A stretch of 64,000 nt of DNA, taken from contig CP136063.1 in NCBI GenBank assembly GCA_032622095.1, forward strand, positions 14,613,814-14,677,813. Reading direction: 5' to 3'. The stretch is from Siphonodentalium dalli (taxonomy: Eukaryota; Mollusca; Scaphopoda; Gadilida; Siphonodentaliidae). The position numbers and the translations under genes are program-made. The notes beneath the pieces were generated by a model. The model saw nothing but the letters and a program-made list of their open reading frames with translations. It was not told where the DNA came from and did not search any database. Below, one piece after another: positions 22,501 to 32,788 of the stretch (positions are counted from its first letter, which is position 1; every line of letters begins with the position of its first letter).

Positions 22501-23240
22501 AGGTTCTAACAAATGTTTGTGTTGGATGCGAATCAGTTAGTCATCAATGCGAAATAATTCAGAAGGTTTTGACAAATAAAAATTTCCCACGGTATTTAGT
22601 CATATCCCGATATATTTTTCAATACCGTAGTCGGTATAACTTGAGTCAATATCGTGAAGCTCTACTCTGGCCATGGCTTTTCCTATTCGACATTGCTTTG
22701 AGTGCAGTAAGTAATTGATCCTATGTAATTAGCCCTTCGATGCTTGTTCTGCAGTGGGAGATCGCAGTCCTTCAGAATCGTGTTTCGGTCAAGCAGCTTA
22801 GATTATTTTTTCGAATATAGGGATTTATAGAAAGTTCTAGATACATTGACTATTTTTGTTGGTATTGGTTATTGTTTCTCCATTTCTTGTATAATTTTAG
22901 ACAATGGTTTTGCTGTGAAATTACGATTTTCCATATTCAGAAAATATTTGATAGGGGTTTCCCCTTCTTCTATCCACCTTGATTTTGATCTGATCACCGA
23001 AATTTGAATTTGTCTTCATCTTTGTCGGCGTTTTCCGCTAGCCTGATTTCAAGTGATTTTTTTCTTATTCTCCGAGTCATCCATCTCGATTTGGGTTTTG
23101 TCGTTTGATTAGACGAAAATGCCATTGTATGCCCTCGTATGTCAAAAAGTAGCACTTCGAATACCAAGTAATCATTTATTACGAGTTGCACATCATTTAC
23201 GTTGAATTCTGGGTCGTTAATATAACACATCGCGTTCGTC
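19600..23240 (-). mobile_element. Dead Tx1/L1-like LINE, ORF2 remnant
   Basis: Read on the minus strand, broken frames give the ORF2 order of the L1/Tx1 group. First FEVLLFDIRGHTMAF (about 23130); then IKYFLNMENRN and LTALKAMSNRKSHG before the hAT insertion; then GGYAVELHIFFWRYI (21590-21630); IHSDKKGFMINRYIGN (21340-21390); LIGVEKALDSIS (21247-21279, motif A); LGRGCHQ (about 21120, motif B start); HADETCIIL (about 21070, motif C); LKEFGTISGLNADKCTVVW (about 20950-21005); KWETEL (20204); CLRCNQYNQTIKQNFWDCSK (about 19980-20045); and a C-terminal segment ending at 19656. Catalytic Asp residues are lost: motif A begins with Gly where the family has Asp, and motif C ends AD-Glu. Many stops and frameshifts are present. 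The 5' endonuclease part is absent. It meets the plus-strand LINE head to head near 23240. It is not active. Confidence 0.85.
21634..22664. mobile_element. hAT-like non-autonomous element, 1031 bp, inserted in the Tx1-like LINE
   Basis: The terminal inverted repeats are TAGAGCGTCACGG (left) and TAGAGCTTCACGA (right, read inward), and are flanked by imperfect 8-bp duplications CCCAGGCC (21626-21633) and CTCTGGCC (22665-22672), 6 of 8 identical. A subterminal block of about 45 bases beginning cggtatttagtcatatc occurs as a direct repeat at 21652 and 22590. No open frame over 60 codons lies inside. Taking the element out with one duplication copy rejoins the LINE reading frame as KSHGLGGYAVELHIFFW, which fits the conserved SPG-DG-T-EFYK-FW segment of reverse transcriptase. 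The TSD length and the end sequence point to hAT; the assignment is less certain than for the 741-bp element. Confidence 0.8.
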
Positions 23241-23280
23241 CCCTAATTACGAGGGAATAGACTCAGCTATATCCGTTTAC

Positions 23281-23691
23281 TTGGCAGAGAAGGTTATTGC
23301 ACCTAACGAACACGATTCAGCACATAGTGACGAGGTAGACACACAGTCCTCCGAAAACGATAAGCAACCAAATCGAAAAGCACAACAAAGTCGCGGAAGA
23401 GAATACAAATCATATCGCAACAATGGACCCATCAAAACCAAACGTGTGTTCCTGACAAATTTGTACATAGTTGTTGACTTCCAACCAGTCGCAGATTGGT
23501 AACGTGAAAACCACGTTCGATTCACAGCTATCCACAAGACAACAAACAATAAGAGAAATCAAGCTTCAATGAGGATCAATGTCCACATCGACGAAGTTGA
23601 CATGGTACTGCAACGCAATTTCTGGCCTAAATACTGTCACTGCAGAGAATGGATCCCAAAAGAGGAATTCACAGGCTACAGTAGAAAGTAG
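23281..23691 (+). pseudogene. Likely ORF1 C-terminal remnant of the plus-strand LINE
   Basis: The frame runs from at least 23221 with one in-frame TAA at 23500 and ends with TAG at 23689. The first part is hydrophilic and charged (HDSAHSDEVDTQSSENDKQ), followed by RVFLTNLYIVVDFQPVADW. After the stop comes ASMRINVHIDEVDMVLQRNF, then a Trp-Pro and Cys-rich end (FWPKYCHCREW). It resembles the ends of LINE ORF1 proteins seen in invertebrates, and its place 46 bases before ORF2 supports that. I cannot name a domain. The N-terminal part is missing, because the region abuts the minus-strand LINE. Confidence 0.5.
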
Positions 23692-23737
23692 TCATTTACA
23701 CTCAATTTCAGACAGCGCTGCTGTGTGTGTGTGCTAA

Positions 23738-26700
23738 ATGGCGACTTTCGTGCACATTTTCATTATCATGGTCGTAATACAAACTTGGAATTGCACTGGT
23801 ATAATGGGATCGAGCAGTTACCTCTCCCGGCTGCTGAGCAAACAAAAGGTGGACGTATTTGGCCTCAGCGAACACTGGTTGAATGGTGCGAATGCTCATT
23901 TTCTGAACTCAGTCAGTGAGCATTATGTGCATCACGTAGTGTGCGACTCGTCGCAACAACTTGTCATCCAACGTGGGAGACCCAAAGGTGGCGTGTCATT
24001 ATCTTGGCATAAGCGCCTGAGTAGTCAAGTGTCAATATTGCCTATTGATGACGACATATTGGCTGGTATTCAGCTACAGTTGTCAAATACGATGTACATG
24101 TATATCATACAAGTATACTTACCGTCGACAAATTACTAATATGACCATTATTCCGAATATCTGATCGCACTAAGCAATATCATTGATATGTATTCTAATT
24201 GGGGTACAGTGTTGATAATGGGCGACATGAACGCTTATTCTTCGAAATCAACCGACCGAAGCAAATGTCTTAATGCTTTCCTTTCAAAGAAGGGCCTCAT
24301 ATCAATAATTGAGACAGTTAACCCAGAAAGTCAGTTTAAGACATATGTTCCGGCCGACGGTTTTGGAAATGAGTCTAATATTGATCACTTCTTGTCATTG
24401 ACGTCTATCTCGCACATTGTTGATAACTCTATTGTGATTTTGGATGACGAGGCTTTAGATGTGTCGAATCACATACCCATATTACTAGAGCTGAACACGG
24501 AATTCCAAACGGATAACGCAAATAACGCATGCACATGCACAAAATACAAATGGAACTCTCTGAAAAATGACGATTCACTAGAATCTTCATATGTTGGTAA
24601 ACTTACGTCTTATCTCCCCGACGAAAAAATCAATTCCGTAGAAAGGCTTGACAAATATTACGCGTCATTGGTAAAAGTCCTCGATACCGCATCAAGGAAA
24701 ACAATTCCAACGGTAGAATACTCAAAGCACATCAAGCCATATTGGAGTGAGTTTCTAAAATGTCTGCATTACGAAATGCGTGCTTGTCACATAGTTTGGA
24801 TATCAAACGGAAGGCCGAGCGGTTCTGATGACCCTTCCTATGTTCGTTACAAGGCATCGACACGGGATTTTCGTCGCGAACACAGAAGGGCATCTGAGAC
24901 ATTTTTAAGTAGTTACGATACAAACGTCGATAAATGTTCAGAAATTGACCAACACATGTTCTATAAACTATTCAACGCTAGGCGTAAATCCCGATTCGAC
25001 GCATCATTCTTTCGTGTCGATGACAAAGTTCTCCGAGACAAAATGGAAGTCAGTGGAGCGTGGGCAAACTATTTTCAGAAACTGTATAACACAGACTACA
25101 CTAATACCTATTTCGACTCGGAAATGTTGGCGCTCGTTACAAGAAAGACGGATCGCCTGAAACAAAGTTCACTGGTTTCAGAAATTGACTCTCGTCTCAG
25201 TTATTGTACTACAACGAACGAAATATCGGATGCATTGTCCCATTTGAGTATGAACAAGGCCCATGGTTATGATTACATTAATTATGAACACCTAATATAC
25301 GGTGGTCAGCATTTGGTCAAGTGCTTATCCACATTAATCTCTGCAATATTTGAGCTAGAACATATTCCAATAGCGGCCAAACGTGGGATAATTGTACCCC
25401 TTTACAAAGGAGGCACTAAGCCTAGAGACCATTTCAATAGCTATAGGGCAATTACGATCCTTCCAGTTATCTACAAACTGTTTGAGAAAGTGGTACATAT
25501 TCGCCTGGAGGATAATGCCCCAAACATGATTAGAGTTCATCCGTTGCAGCATGGATTCCAGAGAGGGGTCAGTTGCAATATGGTATCATATCTCTTACAA
25601 GAGTGTATCCACTACACTGCCGAAAAACATAGCAAGCTTTTTGCATGCTTCCTTGATGTACAGAAGGCCTTCGATTCAGTCTGGATCGATGGCCTTCTGT
25701 ACAAACTAGCTTTGAGGGGGTTTCACGGCAAAATATGGCGATTATTGAATTGCCTTCTCTCTGGCATCCAATACACTGTGAGGTACGACGAAATCTTATC
25801 AAAATGGATCCAAATTCACAAAGGAACCGTTCAAGGAGGAATATTGTCACCTCTGTACTATATGTTGTATATTGACGATCTCATTCGTTCACTTGAAATG
25901 TCTAACTTTGGATTACGCATCGGTCATATTGATTGCTCTGCCCCAACCCAGGCCGACGATATGTTACTGCTCTCACCGTAGGAGACGGGGATTAAAAGAA
26001 TGTGTGAATTATGTTATAACTATAGCAAAGTGTGGCGATTCAAGTACAATGAATCGATGACAATGATAATCGCATTCAATGAATCGAAACATGATTAACA
26101 AAAATCATCCAGAATCTGGCCTATGGGTAATTCAGAGATAAACGAAGTCATTTCGACAACTCACCTAGGAATACCTGTCTCCAAATTTAATTTCAACAAC
26201 GACCTTACAGAACACATTGTGAGTAAAACTAGGAGCACATACTTCCAATTAACAAAATGCGGCCTTTATGCTGGTGGGATCACGCCACAAAGCTCATCGA
26301 AAATCTACCAATCAATGGTACTCCCAGCAGGTCTCTTTGGTTGTGAACTTTTGTGGGGCATTTCTGAGAAGGATCGCTTAAAACGTGAGCGAATTCACCG
26401 ATTTTGTGTCAAAAATATGCAAGGTCTGCCATACCGAATAAGGACTGATATTGCTTTAGGTTTAATCGGCAGCAAATCACTGGAATCACAAATAGAAAAA
26501 CGCAAATTAAGCTTTGTTGGTTCTATGTGCCGACTTAATCTTCAGAAAACAAGCAAGCATGTTTTTATATTTCGTCTGCACGAGTCAATACTGCGAAGGC
26601 CCACTGCAGGGAACACTTTTATCTCAGATATATCGAAAATTCTTATTAAATATGGCTTGGAGTCTAATTTATCAGAATATTTGCAAAATGGTATTGTTCC

Positions 26701-27233
26701 ATCAAAATACACGTGGAAACACATATCTAAGTCTTCCGTTGATGCAAGTGAGCTGTCGCAGTGGAGACTCAGGGTGCTGACTGATGTTAAGCTTGAATGT
26801 TTATCTAAAGCACATTGTACACTGACTATGTCACATATATGGTCCGCTTGTCGAACCATCCCAAAAGACAAAGCAACATTCATGCTATGTGCAAAATTAC
26901 TTGCTAAGACAGCCTACGATGAACCAGATATCTGCAAATTATGTGGTACCAGATTTCCGTTGTTGGTAAACCATGTTATTTTTATACTGCAATGACACAT
27001 CGTTGTCAAATATTCGTAACGATATCTGGTACCACATCATAAATCAATTTGGCGTGATCTGTTTTATTCACATTGATAGTCTGACCGAATCAGAATTACT
27101 TGCCACGTTCTTTGGTTGTCCGTCACCAAATATTCTGGCCCATGTTGAAAACCACAGCCAGTTCATTCGCTTCTTTGCTAAAGCATCAGAACGCTTGTGG
27201 CAGACATTCGACATATTAGTTGGGCAAATGTAG
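23738..27233 (+). pseudogene. LINE ORF2: AP-type endonuclease plus reverse transcriptase, with three stops and one frameshift
   Basis: ORF2 would be about 1165 codons from the ATG at 23738. The endonuclease (about residues 15-250) shows WNCTG, LSEHWL, GDMNA (162-166) and IDHFL (215-219). In place of the usual SDH motif it has SNH (243-245), an Asp-to-Asn change next to the catalytic His. The reverse transcriptase (about 500-750) shows NKAHGYD, GFQRG, motif A CFLDVQKAFDSVW (Asp 640, 25655), motif B QGGILSP (699-705) and motif C QADDMLLLS (739-741, 25952). The C-terminus has a CxxC...H...C knuckle (CKLCGTRF...NHVIF, from 26933). Breaks: TAA at 24137, TAG at 25979 and TAA at 26096, all in one frame, and a one-base frame change near 26980 before the last 80 codons. 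The two catalytic Asp pairs of the RT are intact. The product would copy LINE RNA at a nicked target; this copy cannot make it whole. Confidence 0.9.
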
Positions 27234-27660
27234 AGGACAGCACATAACATACATATGTAAACAAATATTTATATTCATATGTGTATATAATGTTATGCTG
27301 AGTTGGCCCGTGACTCATTGCTTGATTTCGCTATAACGGTGACGTTGGCCATTGGTTCACGTACATTCTGTGTCGTGAATCGAGGGCCGTATATTTATTT
27401 CTCTTGGAATACATGGTGTTCGTTGACATGTGTGTCGTAAGCAAGTCGAACAACGGGTCTGAGGACATTGTAACTATGTTGTTGCCATATATAATTATGC
27501 AACGTTGGAGTGTTTGTTTGTCTTTTTGTTCTCATTGATTTCATAATTGTGAACTACATGCTTTGTATATACGTCAAAACTGTGTTAACCTAAATTGTCT
27601 GTATATATCTCTCCGTGTTTGGAGGACAATAAAGATATATATATATATTGTTTCTAATTT

Positions 27661-28465
27661 TTGTAAAAAAATGTAAGAACAAATTATAAAACATTGTTAA
27701 GGAATTTAAGAAATAATTATAAAACGTAAAAAATTATTAAAAATGAAAGAAACAATTATACATATTGATAAAAACAATGTTAAAGAATGTAAGAACAAAT
27801 TATAAAAATGATAAGATTGTTAAAGAATATCAGAAAAAAATATATAAAAATTGTTAAAGAATGTATGAAAAAATGACAACAAATGTTAGAAAATGATCAA
27901 AATAGTTAAAGAATGCAAGAAAAATTGCTTTGACACAGGGTATTTAACGTTGTGCCAGCGCAGCCCCGTTATGAAAACTTGACGCGAAAAGGGGACATGG
28001 CTTGTGTAAGTGGTTTGATCAAATTAAACAGTTTCTTATATATGCCGGCCATATGTAACATCGCACATGTAAGAGAATGCATTGGCCTATCATATATTAA
28101 ATTTTTTTTATTTTTGTAAAAAAATGTAAGAACAAAATATAAAACATTGTTAATGAGTTTAAGAAAAAACTATAAAACATTATAAAAATTGATAAAGAAT
28201 GAAACAAACATTTATCCAAATTGATAAAAATTGTTAAAGAATGTAAGAACAAATTATAAAAATGATAACATTGTTAAAGAATATCAGAAACAAAATATAT
28301 AAATTGTTAAAGAATGTAAGAAATAATGACAACAAATGTTAGAAAATGATAAAAAAAAAGTTGCATTTACACATGGTATTTAACGTTGTGCCAGCGCAGC
28401 CCCGTTATGAAAACTTGACGCAAACAAGGGACCTGGCTTGTGTTAGTGTATTCATCAAATTAAAC
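27661..28465. repeat. Direct duplication of an AT-rich block, two copies of about 350-370 bp
   Basis: Copy one starts at 27661 and copy two at 28114, both with ttgtaaaaaaatgtaagaac. The offset is 453 at the start and 436 near the end. Each copy is made of loose repeats of gttaaagaatgtaagaa and acaaattataaaaatgata. Each ends with a GC-richer piece ttgtgccagcgcagccccg, then ttatgaaaacttgacgc. About 75-100 unrelated bases separate the copies. The GC-richer piece resembles the 37-bp minisatellite unit of 16041-16995. Confidence 0.8.
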
Positions 28466-29959
28466 CTTGAATGTTCATCTGGCCCCAACATATCAGTTGA
28501 GCATACAAATATATGCACCACCATTTGGCAATCCACAGATGGTCGACCTCATTTTGTGTGATAATTGCTGATAACTGTCTGATTTATCTAAACATCTTAA
28601 TATCTAAATAAACTGCGTGAAGTAAAACCACGAACTATAATGCATGACTTATTCGGGGAATCCTTCATGTCTAATCAATCAACTTGTTAGTCAAAAGCGG
28701 TATCAATATATCGCAATATAATACAACAATACGAGTGAGAGAACAGTTAAAATCAGAACAGTTAAAATCAGAACATATCAATATGTTTAGAAAAATGTTT
28801 GATCACGAAGACCAGCTGGTGCTAATGAATTCTGAACTTAAGAACTTTCGATTCGAAGACAATTTCGTTAATAGAACCGTACCTCATACACGTTCGATCG
28901 CAGCTGCAAGAGCAATGTTCACCCAACTACGTGTTAGCGATCATAGTTTATCCACAGAAAAGGAAGTGTCGACAAACCCAACCAAAAACGTTATTCAAAG
29001 AGAAAACTGGTCACATGTGTGATGAACATCAAGTGGAAACAAAATACATGGCATTATGAATGCAGTGCGTACACTGATTATAGAAGATACTTATTTGATG
29101 TTACTCAAAATTAAAACATAGATTTCATAAACATGGTTGACGATATGTTCATCTTCATAATTAAAAAATGGACAAAAAAATAAACTATCATGTTTGCAAC
29201 ATGATGCGGTTATTCTTTCTAAAATGACAGAGTGGTAATATGGGTAAATAAACTGTGAAAGTATTAATTCATCTTCTAATTTAAGGACTATAATTATATA
29301 GTCCGCAATAATATTACATATATTTTATATTAATTTTTTACTTTTCATGCATTAACTGTTATTTGCAACTGACTCCATTGGTGTATTGCATTAAATCATT
29401 GTATCTTACATGACTCATACATTTCAATAAGTATTATATAAACTTACCTTATGATACTATATACGCAATCCAACGACGATTAAACACGACCGTCATTATA
29501 TAACAGAAGAAATAATATAAACGTGTAGTTTCCATGGATTGAAACAGCAGAATGATGTGTGCCACACCGGACACATGCACTATATGATAGTAACCGAATG
29601 TGACTACCGATGTGGTGACATCGCGACGCTGACACTGAAGCGAATCGAGCAGCGACAGTTAACAAATCAATCTCCACATGCGGTGTCTACCACCCCGACA
29701 AGCAACTCTCTCACAATACCAATTCAATTGTTCTCTGTTATGAAATGTAAGCGCGAAACACGAAACCTACATCATATCAATTCACTGTTATTGTGGTGCA
29801 TCGGTTGTCTATATAAAATTCGTCATCCACATGTCAACGTAATATGATATATAATACCACGGTCTACGTGGACATAATAGTCCCATGCATATCTGACAAT
29901 TATTTGGGAAACTCATTATTTATGGACCTGTTTGAATACGAATTATTGTATTATGTGAT
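28466..29959. other. Intergenic DNA
   Basis: AT-rich DNA without recognised genes apart from the unassigned open frame at 28684-29022. Overlapping frames on both strands at 29480-29847 have no family resemblance and are probably chance. Confidence 0.45.
28684..29022 (+). CDS. Unassigned open frame, 112 codons, possible exon
   Basis: The peptide is hydrophilic and unbroken. It has a short internal duplication EQLKSEQLKSE near residue 20, then FRKMFDHEDQLVLMNSELKN and a basic C-terminus. The first codon in the open stretch is TTG; the first ATG is at 28782, leaving about 80 codons. I find no family resemblance, no strong splice signals and no promoter. Its composition is more protein-like than neighbouring frames, which is the only reason for listing it. 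It may equally be chance in AT-rich DNA. Confidence 0.15.
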   Translation: MLVKSGINISQYNTTIRVREQLKSEQLKSEHINMFRKMFDHEDQLVLMNSELKNFRFEDNFVNRTVPHTRSIAAARAMFTQLRVSDHSLSTEKEVSTNPTKNVIQRENWSHV

Positions 29960-30535
29960 CAAACCCGACAAATGAGTGCTCCAAACTACCCAACGACCAT
30001 TATCATGGATATGCCTCTCACAGCGTGTCTCAAATCATGCTTGCACGTGGTATCCCAAACCTCACAGTGAGTGTCTCAAAACCATCAGTTAAATGTACCA
30101 AGCCATCCAATGGGTGTCCCAAACTAACAAATGAAAGTCCCAAGCTACACGACGATTGCCTCGAACCAACAGAAATGTAAATATCCATCAGGGGTGGTAT
30201 TCACCAAACAGGTTTATTTTATAAACCAGGTAGTTTATTTGGTAGTGGCTGGACACAAATGTATCTACTCTTTAGCGCCAACGAAACACGCTGTCGATGA
30301 TGTGATTGATCATGATTCAATCTATCAGATTTGTCACTTATCAATGGACACCGCCTCACAACTAATTCGTGAACACTCACGGGCATCAATCAGCATGTAT
30401 AGCGGTATACTTTTTGGGTATAATTGTATATAGACTCATGCTGGCGTTTGTACATCTGCAGAATGAGTTTCGATGATATAATTGAGGTTTTTGAATTAGC
30501 ACAGCGAGAAAATTAAGAACCAAGAAGACAACATC

Positions 30536-30742
30536 TCAGAAGAATTTTGTTTGTCTTTTGGTTCTATTTGAACATTTCCCTGCCATTTCCAATGAAATTT
30601 CTTTCCAGGCATAATTTTTCCGGCGCTGGTGTATAGTGTCGGTTTCTTTATCCTCTATGATTTTTATGCTTCTCTGCACAATGCCCAAAGAAGTGTTACT
30701 CATGATTGAAATGAACCAAACGTGTACTGTTACGCGCAGCAT
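30536..30742 (-). pseudogene. Myb/SANT-like DNA-binding domain fragment
   Basis: The minus-strand frame contains IKIIEDKETDTIHQRRKNYA followed by WKEISLEMAG and NRTKRQ. This matches the pattern of Myb/SANT-like domains found in MSANTD proteins and in accessory proteins of PIF/Harbinger transposons: an acidic IIE-K-TD start, then K-AW-EIA, then RT-KQL. The end of the domain (QLK--W-NLK) is lost, and the frame closes at 30536. The upstream sequence does not extend the similarity clearly. It is best read as a stray exon or a transposon-borne fragment. No Harbinger ends were found near it. Confidence 0.4.
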
Positions 30743-31565
30743 GTTTTATGTGACCGCTGGTCAATCTATGATTGCCGCCAATCACCTTGATTGGAGTATG
30801 CTAAACCGCGCGGCGATGTCTTCCCATCGATGTCCACCGACAGTTTCGCATTGAGCGTTGCCTCGTATAAACTACCTGGACTATATATAAACCCAGCTGG
30901 TGAATACCACCCCTGGTGTCTCAAAATACCCAAAGAATTGTCCACACCATCTAATCAGTGTCCTAAACTAGTGTCCAAAAACCACCCATCGAATAACTCA
31001 AACTATCCAGCGCCTGTACCATGGTCCGGCAAACACATTAGGTGAATTGGAACTCATTTTATGGTGTGGAATACTCGATGACGGGTTTATACACTATTTT
31101 ACGGTATTAAACTGACAGTTAGTAGATGGTATGTGACACCAGTAGGATGGATTGTGAACTCAGTTGATGGTTTGTGATACAAGGTTTATTGTTGGGGTTA
31201 TCCACTGGGTTGTTCATGACGCCGTTGGATAATTTGGGACACACACTGGTTTCTTTGGGACACTCGCTATATATTCGTGACATTTCGTCACATTAGTAAA
31301 CGGGCCGTTTTAGACTCTACTTGAATGGGTTGAGACGACAGTTGGATGGTTTGTACACCTGCTCTGTGACATAGGACACTACCTGGATGGCTTGGATCAC
31401 TAAATGTGTAGCACGAGGAAGATATATTGTATGCCTATATGACACTGTTTCTGTGGTCGATGGCACCCGCTGGGTTGCTTGGGCCACCCAGTGTGTGGTT
31501 TGTGACACGCATCGTTGAATGGATTGACACACTCGGTGTTTGCTCGTTGTAGGTTGTATAGCACT

Positions 31566-31760
31566 CATTATCATTAGGGACACTCTTTGAGTAGTTTGAT
31601 ACACTTTTTGTATGGTTTATAGCGCTCATTATAGTTACACGCCTTGAGTAGTTTGATACACTTTTTGTATGGTTTATAGCGCTCATTATGGTTACACGCT
31701 TTGAGTAGTTTGGAACACATGTTGTATTGTTTATTGCGCTCATTATGGTTATGGACACTC
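31566..31760. repeat. 57-bp subarray within the minisatellite
   Basis: The phrase cgctcattatggttacacgc recurs at 31623, 31680 and 31737, exactly 57 bases apart, with a partial copy to the left. Each unit is a dimer of the roughly 29-base motif (tttgagtagtttgatacac, tttttgtatggtttatag). These copies are far more alike than the rest of the array, so the amplification is recent. Confidence 0.75.
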
Positions 31761-32240
31761 ATTGAGAAGTTTGATACACATGTTTGGTGGTTCGGGACAC
31801 ATCGTGTGTGGTTTGGAACACCAGTTACATATTTTTTTTGACACTACCAAATTATGAATATGGTTTGGAATTTTCTTTTAAAGGTTTGAGGCACTACTCG
31901 GGTGATTCCGGACATTCATTGGGTGGGTAAAGTCACCAGATGCACTTGGGGTACTATCAGTGGGGGTTGCGATGCTAGCTACATGTGGTCATGGGCAATA
32001 CCTGGCGGATTGGGACACCATTCTGATGGTTTGGGACACTATTTGGAGTTGTGGTTCCATTTGTGTGGTTGGGATATTCACAAAAGTATTGGCTTTGGAT
32101 ACTATGTGGTTAGTTTTGAACTCTGTATATGGTTCTGTGCACTTGTTATGTGTTTGGAACCCTCAGTTGATGTCTTCTGAGACTAGTTGCCGGATTTTTA
32201 AACTCGTATATGGCATATATCATTACTCATTGGCTACCAA

Positions 32241-32788
32241 TTGAATTGATATTTATCATGATTTAGTTAATAAATTAACGAAAACGCTTTATTTGTCGAC
32301 TTCCGATTCCACTTTTCGCCGTCCTTTTGACACAAAAACGTATGAAATCGTCGGAATATGACTTACTATTATCAGATTAGGATTGGACATGTGCACGGTG
32401 GTACAACTGGCCAATTGCACATATAGGGTTCGTTTAAATGGAAATGCTAATCCTTCCATGCAACACATCACAATCTAGGCTATGTTATTGTGTGGCCATA
32501 TTAAGTAGTCAGGTAGCTATATTTTACATTTTAAAGCTGTTTTAACAATGTTTGTATAAGGAAAAGGAATATCATTCCAATGTATTCCTCGTCCACGCTT
32601 GTTTCAAACATGTTCTATCCTAAGTCTGCTTCAATCGCAATTGTATTAACACACGTATAATGTGAATAAACATGCCCAAACCTCAACATAAGTTTGAGTG
32701 TGTTATCTGGTGTTATTGTTGTAAAATCCATGCAGTGTTAAAACCAAGTGAATTCCAAGTTCTTGCATTGGGGTGAACTGATATTCCA
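32241..32788. other. Intergenic DNA before array 2
   Basis: Ordinary AT-rich sequence without gene or transposon signals. It ends in gaactgatattccaagtg, after which satellite units begin with gtgtagaaaggtggtgac. Confidence 0.55.

Larger units (their letters stand above)
23241..27650 (+). mobile_element. Plus-strand non-LTR retrotransposon with endonuclease and reverse transcriptase, 5'-truncated
   Basis: It consists of a broken ORF1 tail (23281-23691), an ORF2 region (23738-27233), a 3' UTR of about 400 bases, and an AATAAA at 27628 followed by a (TA)n run that marks the 3' end. ORF1 and ORF2 are 46 bases apart and in different frames. Apart from a few stops and one frameshift ORF2 is well preserved, so this copy is much younger than the Tx1-like LINE it abuts. 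The left edge is placed where the Tx1-like LINE coding sequence ends; no target duplication could be defined. I assign it only to the endonuclease-encoding LINEs broadly (CR1/Jockey/I-like), not to a clade. Confidence 0.85.
29960..32240. repeat. Degenerate minisatellite of about 30 bp, present in both polarities
   Basis: Left of about 31035 the plus strand carries units like gtgtcccaaactaacaaatg (29980-30160 and 30940-31030). From about 31040 to 32200 it carries the complement, units like ggtttgggacactcattggg. Period is about 28-31 bases and copies are very diverged. The left half is interrupted by unrelated DNA (about 30170-30900) that includes a Myb/SANT-like fragment. The switch of polarity near 31035 implies an inversion or a large foldback structure. 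Confidence 0.6.

Noticed and set aside
21605-22666. tgaagctctact present on both sides (21605 and 22655) as a target duplication
   Set aside because: One copy is LINE coding sequence (VELH) and the other is the hAT inverted end itself; the octamers next to the true ends fit better and restore the frame.
31902-32244. Plus-strand frames of 92-94 codons
   Set aside because: They are read through minisatellite units (ggtttgggacac) and have no protein resemblance.
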